Shown piece after piece: positions 1-6,388 of a stretch of 10,736 nucleotides of DNA; position 1 is the stretch's first letter, and every line of letters begins with the position of its first letter. The notes under the pieces were generated by a model. The model did no database searches. It was not told where the DNA came from and worked only from the letters and a program-made list of their open reading frames with translations. Source of the stretch: Oscillospiraceae bacterium (GTDB lineage: Bacteria; Bacillota; Clostridia; Oscillospirales; Oscillospiraceae); NCBI GenBank assembly GCA_017378975.1, contig JAFNXT010000275.1, positions 1 through 10,736 of the forward strand, read 5' to 3'. The translations under genes and the position numbers were made by a program.

Positions 1-783
1 CTGGCCCAGGATGTCATCGAGAAGTACACCGCCCAGATGGACAAGTTCCAGTTCTCCGTTGCCCTGAATGAGATCTTCCGTCTGCTGGACCGGGCCAACA
101 AGTATATCGACGAGACGACCCCCTGGATCCTGGCAAAGTCCGAGGACACCAAGCCCAGACTGCTGACCGTCATGAAGAACCTGTGCGAGTGCATCCGCAT
201 CGCCGCCATCCTGATCACCCCCTTCATGCCCGAGACCGCCGAGAAGATCCTCGATCAGCTGAACGTCCCTGCCCAGGGCCGTGGCTGGGATGCCCAGTGC
301 TACTGTGCCGACGCAGATGCCGTCTGGAGCACCACCGTGGGTGCCGCCCTGTTCCCCCGTCTGGATGTGGAGAAGGAGCTGGCCGCGCTGGAAGAGCTGA
401 GCAAGCCCGCCAAGCCCCCCATCGAGATCGAGCCCTACGCGGAAGAGAACGTGGACTTCGACACCTTCTGCAAGAGCGACTTCCGTGCCGTGAAGGTCAA
501 GGCCTGCCAGAACGTGAAGAAGAGCGACAAGCTGCTGCAGTTCACGCTGGATGACGGCACCGGCACCGACCGTCAGATCCTCAGCGGCATCGCCAAGTTC
601 TACAAGGCCGAGGAGCTGGTGGGCAAGACGCTGGTGGCCATCACCAACCTGCCGCCCCGGAAGATGATGGGCCGTGAGTCCTGCGGTATGCTGCTCAGCG
701 CCGTCCACACCGAGAACGGCGAAGAGAAGCTGAACCTCATCATGCTCGACGACAAGATCCCCGCCGGCGCCAAGCTGTGCTGA
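1..783 (+). CDS. metG: Methionyl-tRNA synthetase, C-terminal part (gene enters from left edge)
   Basis: This is the 3' part of methionyl-tRNA synthetase, the cytoplasmic enzyme that charges tRNA-Met. The frame is open from base 1, so the 260 codons seen are the end of a longer gene; the ATG at 37 is internal. The first ~90 residues match the helical anticodon-binding domain of class I MetRS (NKYIDETTPW, then the TPFMPETAEKI helix). After an acidic/proline-rich linker, roughly residues 153-260 form the C-terminal EMAP/Trbp111-like OB-fold tRNA-binding domain (FDTFCKSDFRAVKV, DGTGTDRQILSGI, NLPPRKMMGRESCGMLLSA). This dimerising appendix is common in bacterial MetRS. The catalytic Rossmann core with HIGH/KMSKS lies outside the window. 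The gene ends in TGA at 781-783 and runs directly into an intrinsic terminator. It converges on pulA. The identification is firm. Confidence 0.97.
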   Translation: MAQDVIEKYTAQMDKFQFSVALNEIFRLLDRANKYIDETTPWILAKSEDTKPRLLTVMKNLCECIRIAAILITPFMPETAEKILDQLNVPAQGRGWDAQCYCADADAVWSTTVGAALFPRLDVEKELAALEELSKPAKPPIEIEPYAEENVDFDTFCKSDFRAVKVKACQNVKKSDKLLQFTLDDGTGTDRQILSGIAKFYKAEELVGKTLVAITNLPPRKMMGRESCGMLLSAVHTENGEEKLNLIMLDDKIPAGAKLC

Positions 784-790
784 TATGATG

Positions 791-826
791 AACGTCCCGA
801 TGCTTTTACGCATCGGGACGTTTTTT
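791..826 (+). terminator. Intrinsic terminator of metG
   Basis: A perfect 13-bp inverted repeat (AACGTCCCGATGC / GCATCGGGACGTT, 791-803 and 810-822) closes a 6-base loop and runs into six T's (821-826). It begins 7 bases after the metG stop. Read on the minus strand the same hairpin lies just past the pulA stop, but only two T's follow it there, so it is a good terminator for metG and at most a weak one for pulA. Confidence 0.93.
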
Positions 827-838
827 CATGTCAGTATA

Positions 839-3022
839 TCACTTCTTACGCTTCAGGACGAAGCCCACCGCGATACCGATCACTGCCACCACACCGGCGA
901 TGATGCCGCCCAGCAGGACCATGTTGTTTTTCACAGGCTTGGGCTCCGCAGGCTCCGACGGAACAGTCGGCTCCTCCGTCACGGGAGCCTCCTCCCGGAC
1001 CAGCACCGTGGTGCTGATCGGGTCCACGGACACACTGCCCTCGGCAGTACCCAAAGCCTCAGTACCGGCCTTGTCACCCTGGATGTAGATCGTCCACTCA
1101 CCCTCCGGCAAGTTCACCGTGGTGGCTTCCTTCCGGGGATTGAAGATCACATACATACCGTAGTCATCTTCCCCGTTGACCTGAGGTGCGAACTCAAAGA
1201 CCGTCACCAGAGGATCCAGATCCTCACGGACCGCCTTGACACCGGCCTCCACCGCCTCCGGCGTGGTCATGCGCAGCGCCGGATGGGCCTTACGGAACTC
1301 GATCAGACCGGCGTAGTAATCCCGGACCGTCTGATAGGTCTCGTCGTCCAGATCGCTCCACTTCAGGCTGTTGATGGAGTCAGGGCTCTTGTAGCTGTTG
1401 TGATCGTAGCCGCCCTCAGGCAGAGGCTTGGTGCGGAGCATCTCCTCACCGGCCTGGAAGAAGGGCACGCCCTGAGACAGCATCACCACCGCCGCCGCCA
1501 GATCGTTCATCTTCACCCGCTCCTCGAAGGTGTTCTTCTCGGTGGACAGGGTGATCCGGTCGAACAGCGCCAGATTGTCATGGCAGGAAGCGTAGTTGAT
1601 CGCCTGGGTGGGGCTGTTGCACCAGTTGGCCTTACCGAGGAAGCAGTTACGGACGTTGCCGTCATAACCGCCGGCACCGGCCACGAAGCCCGTCTGCCGG
1701 TCATTGGACATGGGGCCACGGAGGGCGTCACGCATGGTATCGGAGAAGAAAGCGAAATCAGGAGTCTCCTCGGAGTTGGCCTGGGTGGTCAGGGTATAGC
1801 CATCCTTGGTCATGAAGGTGCCCATGGTCCAGCCCTCGCCGTAGAAGAACACATTGGGATGGGTCTTCTTGACCTCTGCCATGACGGCGTTGATGGTCTC
1901 AGTGTCGATCAGGCCCACCAGATCGAAGCGGAAGCCGTCGATGTGGTATTCATCGGCCCAATACTTCACGGAATCCACGATGTACTTCTTGACCATGCTC
2001 CGCTCGGAAGCGGTATCGTTGCCACAGCCGGAACCGGCGGAATAGTTGCCCCGCTCGGACACACGGCTGAAGTACTGGGGCACGATCTTGTTGAAGCAGA
2101 AGGTAGTCGCGTCATACACATGGTTGTACACCACGTCCATGATCACGCTGATACCGTTGTCATGGAGACCCTTGACCATCTGCTTGAACTCCTTCACCCG
2201 GACCTCACCGTGGAAGGGATCGGTGGAGTAGGAGCCTTCGGGCACGTTGTAGTTCAGAGGATCATAGCCCCAGTTGAACTGCGGCTGGTCCAGCTTGCTC
2301 TCGTCCACGGAAGCATAGTCATAGCTGGGCAGCAGATGGATGTGGGTGATGCCCAGGCTCTTGATGTGGTCCAGACCCGTGGGGACCCCGTTGGGGTTGG
2401 TGGTACCGGTCTCGATCAGGCCCAAGAACTTGCCCTTGTTGGTGATGCCGGAGCTCTCGTCCATGCTCAGATCCCGGACATGGAGCTCGTAGATCACAGC
2501 GTCCGTGATGTTGTTTCCCGCATGGGGATCGGCATCCTTGTCCCAGCCCTCGGGGTCCGTAGAATCCAGATCGATGACCATGGCACGAAGACCGTTGACA
2601 CCGGTGGCACGGGCGTAGGGATCACAAGCTTCCTCCGTCTTGCCATCCACCTCCACCTGATAGGTGTAGTAGACCCCATTCAGGTCCCCTTCCTTCTCCG
2701 CCACCCAAGTGCCGCTGGCATCGGGGGTCATCTCCAACTGGTCGAAGAGGTCCGGGGTATTGGGCGTACCGGTCTCATAAAGGTTCACCTTCACCGAGGT
2801 GGCTGTGGGAGCCCACAGACGGAACACGGTCTTCTCCTTGGACCAGTTGGCACCCAGATCGTCACCGGTGTAGGTGTACATGGTCTCGAAATCCTCAGAG
2901 GAATAGATCTTGGTCAGAGGTGTCTCCCCGACCTCGGTGGCCAGCACCGGTGCCGCCAGACTGAGCCCCAGCACCGCTGCCATGGTCATGGCACCGAACC
3001 GCTTAAAAAACTGCTTCTTCAC
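839..3022 (-). CDS. pulA: Secreted, membrane-anchored type I pullulanase (GH13)
   Basis: This is a 727-residue alpha-amylase-family (GH13) debranching enzyme that would cut alpha-1,6 bonds in pullulan, starch or glycogen. Residues 1-28 are a signal peptide (MKKQFFKRFG, hydrophobic core, cleavage near VLA-TE). Residues ~50-150 look like a CBM48-type N-terminal beta domain (FRLWAPTATSVKV). The pullulanase marker YNWGYDP appears as FNWGYDP at 249-255. GH13 regions follow: DVVYNH (296-301), FRFD with nucleophile D367, YGEGW with acid/base E396, and CHDN with D482. A C-terminal beta domain leads to a Pro/Glu-rich linker (~678-697), one membrane helix (701-723) and the tail KRKK; no LPXTG is visible. 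The start is GTG at 3022, preceded by AAAGGAGA with 5-base spacing. It is last in the hprK-rluA-HAD-pulA unit, 28 bp after the HAD gene. Type I pullulanase is well supported; substrate detail is family knowledge. Confidence 0.93.
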   Translation of the reverse strand: MKKQFFKRFGAMTMAAVLGLSLAAPVLATEVGETPLTKIYSSEDFETMYTYTGDDLGANWSKEKTVFRLWAPTATSVKVNLYETGTPNTPDLFDQLEMTPDASGTWVAEKEGDLNGVYYTYQVEVDGKTEEACDPYARATGVNGLRAMVIDLDSTDPEGWDKDADPHAGNNITDAVIYELHVRDLSMDESSGITNKGKFLGLIETGTTNPNGVPTGLDHIKSLGITHIHLLPSYDYASVDESKLDQPQFNWGYDPLNYNVPEGSYSTDPFHGEVRVKEFKQMVKGLHDNGISVIMDVVYNHVYDATTFCFNKIVPQYFSRVSERGNYSAGSGCGNDTASERSMVKKYIVDSVKYWADEYHIDGFRFDLVGLIDTETINAVMAEVKKTHPNVFFYGEGWTMGTFMTKDGYTLTTQANSEETPDFAFFSDTMRDALRGPMSNDRQTGFVAGAGGYDGNVRNCFLGKANWCNSPTQAINYASCHDNLALFDRITLSTEKNTFEERVKMNDLAAAVVMLSQGVPFFQAGEEMLRTKPLPEGGYDHNSYKSPDSINSLKWSDLDDETYQTVRDYYAGLIEFRKAHPALRMTTPEAVEAGVKAVREDLDPLVTVFEFAPQVNGEDDYGMYVIFNPRKEATTVNLPEGEWTIYIQGDKAGTEALGTAEGSVSVDPISTTVLVREEAPVTEEPTVPSEPAEPKPVKNNMVLLGGIIAGVVAVIGIAVGFVLKRKK

Positions 3023-3050
3023 GATGTCTCCTTTCTGTTATGAGACCGGA

Positions 3051-3818
3051 TCAGCTTCCGAGCCGTCGGATCAGCGGACCCAGTACCGACCAGTCATCGC
3101 CTTCGAATTCGAAATGACGGCACCCTGCCGGTGCCACATCGGGATGGAGCCCAGGATCTGCCTCCGCCTGATCCGGGGGCGTCAACGCCGTATGCATATA
3201 CAGCGTGGCCATGCCCACGGCCTTGGCACCGGCGATGTCCGTATGCCGGTCGTTGCCGATCATGAGGCAATCCCCGATCTCCAGCCCCTGTTCCCGCAGA
3301 AGCGCTTCATAGAACCGGGCATCGGGCTTCCGGCACCGATAGTCCGAGGAGATATAGATCCCGTCCAACTGGTCCCCCAGCCCCAGATGCCGCAGTTCGA
3401 AGGCCGTGAACACCCGCTGGGCGTTGCTCAAAAGCCACAGCCGGAAGCCTGCCTTCCGCAGGTCCGCCAGCGCCTCCAAAACACCGGGATACAGCTTCAC
3501 ATACTCGATCGACGAGATCCGGAACAGCTGTGCCGCATTGATACCCAGTGCTTCCGCATCCTCGATGCCCTTGGCACGGAACAGCACCGCCATCACCTGC
3601 TCGAAGGGGATGTCCGGGAAGCATTCATAGCTCTGGCCCGCCTTGGCCTCTCTGGCCTGAAGCTCCGCCCGGAACGCCGCCTGAAGCTCTTCGGGAGAAT
3701 AGTGGGCCCCATAGAACCCGAAATACAGCGCCGTCTTCTCCCAAACCAGCGCGTTTTCCTCCGTATGGATGTCTACCAACGTCCCGTACAGATCGAACAC
3801 CAGATCACGATAGCCCAT
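3051..3818 (-). CDS. HAD-superfamily hydrolase (subfamily IA-like phosphatase)
   Basis: This is a 255-residue haloacid-dehalogenase-superfamily hydrolase, probably a small-molecule phosphatase of unknown substrate. Motif I is DLYGT (nucleophile D9, with Tyr at the +2 position instead of the usual general-acid Asp). A helical cap occupies about residues 15-100, motif II is LLSNA (S131), motif III is K164 in CRKPD, and motif IV is IGNDRHTDIAGA (N189, D190, D194). DxYGT is a known variant, also seen in L-2-haloacid dehalogenases, so hydrolysis of phosphate esters is not certain. The ATG at 3818 has GGAGGG a few bases upstream. It sits 60 bp after the pseudouridine synthase and 28 bp before pulA. 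In Bacillus the hprK operon also carries a HAD phosphatase (PpaX), but nothing here shows that this protein is its orthologue. Confidence 0.88.
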   Translation of the reverse strand: MGYRDLVFDLYGTLVDIHTEENALVWEKTALYFGFYGAHYSPEELQAAFRAELQAREAKAGQSYECFPDIPFEQVMAVLFRAKGIEDAEALGINAAQLFRISSIEYVKLYPGVLEALADLRKAGFRLWLLSNAQRVFTAFELRHLGLGDQLDGIYISSDYRCRKPDARFYEALLREQGLEIGDCLMIGNDRHTDIAGAKAVGMATLYMHTALTPPDQAEADPGLHPDVAPAGCRHFEFEGDDWSVLGPLIRRLGS

Positions 3819-3839
3819 AAGCCCTCCAATAAATACTGT

Positions 3840-3873
3840 CTTCGTGAGGAGCGGAGCGACGTGGCGATCCCCT
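3840..3873. repeat. Relic of a short dispersed bacterial repeat (EERSDVAIP type)
   Basis: Between the stop of the pseudouridine synthase and the start of the HAD gene lies CTTCGTGAGGAGCGGAGCGA followed by CGTGGCGATCCCCT. From memory of bacterial genomes this matches the widespread intergenic repeat whose spurious translation reads REERSDVAIP; the plus strand here indeed reads LREERSDVAIP. The first half of the unit (GAGGAGCGGAGCGACGTGGC) is seen only once in the window. Function is unknown; such units are usually called REP-like or MITE-derived. The family assignment rests on recognition, not on a search. Confidence 0.6.
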
Positions 3874-3878
3874 CCAGA

Positions 3879-4844
3879 TCAGATCCTCACATCCGGAAAA
3901 TACTCCCGGACGAACTCCACATCCTCCACCCGGAAGCTCTTCCCATCCAGATGCGCAAGACACCCGGCCTCCGTGGTGAAATCGAAGGTCAGCTTGTAAG
4001 AGTACAGCGCCTGATAACTGCGGTCATACCGCTTGTCCAGCTTTCCGTACTTGCCGTCGCCCAACAGCGGATGCCCTGCGTGGGCGAATTGGGCACGGAT
4101 CTGATGGGTCCGGCCGGTGATCAGCTCACACTCCACCAAAGAAAGCCCCTGTCGGGATGCCAACACCTTATAATTGGTGTGACAGCTCTTGGCACCGGGC
4201 TTGGGGCTGTCGCTGACGAAGACCCGGTTCTTCTTCGCGTCCTTGAAGAGGTAGCCTTTCAGGCTCCCCTCTTTCTGCTTGGGAGTCCCCTCCACGATCG
4301 CCAGATACCGTTTGTCCAACTCCCGGTCCTTGATCTTCTGGTTCATGATCCGCAGGGCCTCCGCCGTCTTGGCGGCGATCACGATGCCGCCGGTGTTGCG
4401 GTCGATCCGGTTGCACAAGGCCGGAACAAAGGAGTTCTCCCCTCTGGGGCTCCATTCCCTCTTCTGATACAGATAAGCCTGGATATGGTCGATCAGGGTC
4501 CTGCCATACTCCGCCCCGTCGTGGGGATGCACCGCAAGCCCGGGCCGCTTGTCCACAAGGATGATCTGATCGTCCTCATAGACCACCGTGAGCTTGGGCA
4601 CCGCTACCGTGAGATACGCATTGTCCTCTCTGGGCTTGTCGAAAAACTCATCGTTGATGTAGAGCTGGAGCTTGTCTCCGGCCTTCAGCCGGGTGTCCCG
4701 TTCCACACGCTTCCCATCCAGCTTGATCCGCTTGATGCGGATGTATTTCTGCGCCAGCGAAGCCGGGAGCAGAGGCACCGCCTTGGCCAGAAAGCGGTCC
4801 AACCGCTGACCGGCGTCATTGTCTCCAATGGTGAATTCCTTCAT
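3879..4844 (-). CDS. RluA-family 23S rRNA/tRNA pseudouridine synthase
   Basis: This is a 321-residue pseudouridine synthase of the RluA/RluC/RluD group, which isomerises specific uridines in structured RNA. Residues ~12-65 are an S4 RNA-binding domain (RLDRFLAKAV, QKYIRIKRIKLDGKRV). The catalytic core starts near 85 (VVYEDDQIILVDKRPGLAVH). The catalytic loop reads NRIDRNTGG (145-153) with the essential Asp at 148, where the classical form is HRLDxxTSG. The conserved GRTHQIRAQFAHAGHPLLGD block follows at 244-263. I chose ATG at 4844 over the adjacent GTG at 4847: its A overlaps the last base of the hprK TGA, a typical translational-coupling arrangement. The exact target uridine cannot be deduced. 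It lies between hprK and the HAD gene in one probable transcript. Confidence 0.93.
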   Translation of the reverse strand: MKEFTIGDNDAGQRLDRFLAKAVPLLPASLAQKYIRIKRIKLDGKRVERDTRLKAGDKLQLYINDEFFDKPREDNAYLTVAVPKLTVVYEDDQIILVDKRPGLAVHPHDGAEYGRTLIDHIQAYLYQKREWSPRGENSFVPALCNRIDRNTGGIVIAAKTAEALRIMNQKIKDRELDKRYLAIVEGTPKQKEGSLKGYLFKDAKKNRVFVSDSPKPGAKSCHTNYKVLASRQGLSLVECELITGRTHQIRAQFAHAGHPLLGDGKYGKLDKRYDRSYQALYSYKLTFDFTTEAGCLAHLDGKSFRVEDVEFVREYFPDVRI

Positions 4845-5788
4845 CACACGGTCCTCATGTTCTGCTCGAAATGCCGGTCGATGTTCTCGGTGAACTCCTT
4901 GGCGGAATTGTAACCCATCTTCCGCTGACGGTTGTTCATAGCCGCCACCTCCAGGATCACTGCCAGATTACGGCCGGGCGTGATGGGGATGGTGTACATA
5001 GGCACCTTCACCCCCAGGATGTCCATATACTGATCCTCCAGTCCCAGCCGGTCATAGACCTGATGGGTCTTCCAGGGCACGATATCCACCACCAGATCGA
5101 TCTTGTTCTCTTCCTTGACTGCGCCCACGCCGAACAGCCGGGCCACATTCACGATGCCGATGCCACGCAGTTCGATGTAGTTGCGCAAAAGCTCCGGTGC
5201 GGCACCCACCAGCGCGTCGCCGGTGATCCGGTGGATCTCCACCGCGTCGTCCGCGATCAGACGGTGACCACGCTTCAAAAGCTCCACCGCCGCCTCACTT
5301 TTACCGATGCCGCTCTCGCCGGTGAGCAGGATGCCCTCGCCGTAGATCTCCATCAGCACACCGTGCCGGGTGATCCGGGGGGACATGGCAGAGCTCAAAT
5401 AAACGATGATGGCGGAAACGATGTTGCTTGTGGTCTCTTTACTGCTAAGGATCGTGATGTTATGCTTCCGGGCCATCTCCAGACACTCCGGATACGGAGA
5501 AGCGTCCCGGGCCAAAAGCAAAGCCGGGATCTTGTAGGAGAACAACCGGTCGAAGGTGATCGCCCGCTCCACGGACGTGAGCTTTGCCAGATAACTGATC
5601 TCCACATTGCCCATGATCTGAAGACGCATAGGCTCGAAGTGATCGAAATAACCCGCCAACTGCAGACCGGGACGGGACAGGTCCGCCACCGTCAGGCGGA
5701 CGGCATCCATATCCGTGGCGGCATGGACCACCTGCAGCTTCAGATCCTTCACAACGTCCCGCAGAGGGACACTGTAGGTATCGATCAT
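4844..5788 (-). CDS. hprK: HPr kinase/phosphorylase
   Basis: HprK phosphorylates Ser46 of the phosphotransferase protein HPr with ATP and reverses the reaction with phosphate, setting carbon catabolite repression in Firmicutes. With the start used here it has 314 residues, the usual length. The N-terminal domain (to ~130) ends before RHGVLMEIYGEGILLTGESG, which contains the Walker A loop GESGIGKS (157-164). The invariant His (142, RHGV) and Asp pair (IADDAVE, 180-181) follow, then the family signature IELRGIGIVNV (205-215) and PGRNLAVILEVAAMN near the C-terminus. The ATG at 5788 was preferred to the in-frame GTG at 5794 because AAGGAGG (5797-5803) lies 8 bases from the ATG but only 2 from the GTG. 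It is first gene of the hprK-rluA-HAD-pulA unit and overlaps the next start by one base. Confidence 0.97.
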   Translation of the reverse strand: MIDTYSVPLRDVVKDLKLQVVHAATDMDAVRLTVADLSRPGLQLAGYFDHFEPMRLQIMGNVEISYLAKLTSVERAITFDRLFSYKIPALLLARDASPYPECLEMARKHNITILSSKETTSNIVSAIIVYLSSAMSPRITRHGVLMEIYGEGILLTGESGIGKSEAAVELLKRGHRLIADDAVEIHRITGDALVGAAPELLRNYIELRGIGIVNVARLFGVGAVKEENKIDLVVDIVPWKTHQVYDRLGLEDQYMDILGVKVPMYTIPITPGRNLAVILEVAAMNNRQRKMGYNSAKEFTENIDRHFEQNMRTV

Positions 5789-5796
5789 AGGCACAT

Positions 5797-5803
5797 CCTC
5801 CTT
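5797..5803 (-). promoter_or_regulatory. Ribosome binding site deciding the hprK start
   Basis: A perfect AAGGAGG on the minus strand. The 8-base gap to the ATG at 5788 is normal, whereas the upstream GTG at 5794 would be only 2 bases away; this supports the shorter HprK. Confidence 0.85.
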
Positions 5804-5824
5804 TTATCCATCCATTTGCTTCAT

Positions 5825-5853
5825 ATTATACCTGTGAGCACATGGAATATCAA
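5825..5853 (-). promoter_or_regulatory. Sigma-A-type promoter of the hprK operon
   Basis: On the minus strand TTGATA (5848-5853), a 17-base spacer and a perfect TATAAT (5825-5830) form a near-consensus housekeeping promoter. The predicted start of transcription is near 5818, giving a leader of about 30 bases before the hprK ATG. No convincing operator is visible around it. Confidence 0.88.
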
Positions 5854-5866
5854 TACGGGATCCCAC

Positions 5867-5930
5867 AAAATAAAAAAAATAAAAAAACGAGAAAAAAATG
5901 CTTGCATTTTCATAAGATCTTTGGTATCAT
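5867..5930 (+). promoter_or_regulatory. Promoter of rpmB with A-rich upstream element
   Basis: TTGCAT (5902-5907), a 17-base spacer and TATCAT (5925-5930) make a good housekeeping promoter. The region just upstream (about 5867-5899) is almost pure A-tracts broken by a few other bases, as in UP elements that bind the RNA polymerase alpha subunit and boost ribosomal promoters. Predicted start near 5937, leaving a leader of about 54 bases. Confidence 0.82.
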
Positions 5931-5990
5931 ATCCTAGCGCTTGTAATGGGCGTTAAGTAAACCATCATATGCGGATAGGAGGTGCGAAAA

Positions 5991-6179
5991 ATGGCGAAGT
6001 GTGATTATTGTGGCAAGGGCGTGACTTTCGGTATCAAGGTCTCCCACTCCCACAGACGTTCCAACCGTACCTGGAAGCCCAATGTGAAGCGGGTCAAGGC
6101 TGTTGTCAACGGGACTCCGTGCCATGTGTACGCTTGTACCAGATGCCTCCGTTCCAACAAGGTCGAGCGGGCCGTCTGA
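5991..6179 (+). CDS. rpmB: 50S ribosomal protein L28, zinc-ribbon form
   Basis: L28 is a small protein of the large ribosomal subunit. The 62-residue product reads MAKCDYCGKG at its start, contains the family stretch VSHSHRRSNRTWKPNVKRV, and ends with TRCLRSNKVERAV. Cysteine pairs C4/C7 and C49/C52 mark the zinc-binding (C+) type; C44 is extra. The ATG at 5991 is preferred over the upstream in-frame GTG at 5982 because AGGAGGT (5977-5983) lies 7 bases before the ATG and overlaps the GTG. It is a single-gene unit with its own promoter and terminator, divergent from hprK. Confidence 0.98.
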   Translation: MAKCDYCGKGVTFGIKVSHSHRRSNRTWKPNVKRVKAVVNGTPCHVYACTRCLRSNKVERAV

Positions 6180-6201
6180 TGCATAACGCATATAAAAAAA
6201 C

Positions 6202-6230
6202 GACATCGCCATCCGGCGGTGTCTTTTTTT
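6202..6230 (+). terminator. Intrinsic terminator of rpmB
   Basis: The hairpin GACATCGCC-ATCC-GGCGGTGTC (9 pairs, one of them G-U) is followed by seven T's (6224-6230). It lies 22 bases after the rpmB stop, and the left border of the palindromic repeat begins right after the T-run. Confidence 0.94.
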
Positions 6231-6343
6231 AATGCATAATGAAGAATGCATAATGCATAATTAAGGTGTGCCTTCGGCACTATTTAAAAATATTCGCGAA
6301 GCGAATTCGATAATTCTGCATTTTGCATTATGCATTCTGCATT
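6231..6343. mobile_element. MITE-like palindromic repeat element
   Basis: This 113-bp AT-rich block carries no gene. Its outer 33 bases on each side (6231-6263 and 6311-6343) are imperfect inverted repeats, 28 of 33 positions matching, and are built from iterated AATGCATAATGCATAAT / TGCATT units. Inside are two further hairpins: GTGCC-TTC-GGCAC (6268-6280) and ATTCGC-GAA-GCGAAT (6292-6306). It sits exactly between two terminators. Similar TGCATTATGCATT elements are, to my recollection, scattered in many copies in gut Clostridia, often giving spurious peptides such as NYALCIMHYAL. No transposase is present, so any mobility would be in trans. A target-site duplication cannot be shown. Confidence 0.65.
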
Positions 6344-6344
6344 G

Positions 6345-6384
6345 AAACATCCCCCTGTTCCGCCAGCGGAACAGGGGGATGTTT
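6345..6384 (-). terminator. Terminator hairpin of the pfkB-der-plsY-gpsA operon
   Basis: A perfect 19-bp inverted repeat (AAACATCCCCCTGTTCCGC, 6345-6363, with its complement 6366-6384) has only CA between its arms, so in practice the last pair opens into a CCAG-type loop. It lies 4 bases past the gpsA stop. Only three T's follow it on the minus strand and four on the plus strand, so termination relies on stem strength; it may work in both directions. Confidence 0.8.
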
Positions 6385-6388
6385 TGCT

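Noticed and set aside
791..826. Shared bidirectional terminator for metG and pulA
   Set aside because: On the pulA side the hairpin is followed by only two T's, so I assign it to metG only.
785..3043. Long plus-strand open frame (752 codons) opposite pulA
   Set aside because: The product is rich in His, Arg, Gly and Val without any domain, and the opposite frame is a full pullulanase with signal peptide and catalytic motifs. It is an antisense by-product of GC-rich codon use.
3103..3114. Perfect 12-base palindrome TTCGAATTCGAA in the HAD gene
   Set aside because: It falls in the coding sequence for FEFEG near the C-terminus, has no companion sites, and can be explained by codon choice.
2910..4913. 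Long plus-strand open frame (667 codons) opposite the HAD and pseudouridine synthase genes
   Set aside because: It crosses three genes and the repeat relic, has no ribosome binding site at its start, and shows no family resemblance.
5930..5950. Possible catabolite-responsive (cre) site around AGCGCT in the rpmB leader
   Set aside because: Compared with the cre consensus it mismatches at conserved positions on both sides, and a ribosomal protein gene is an unlikely target.
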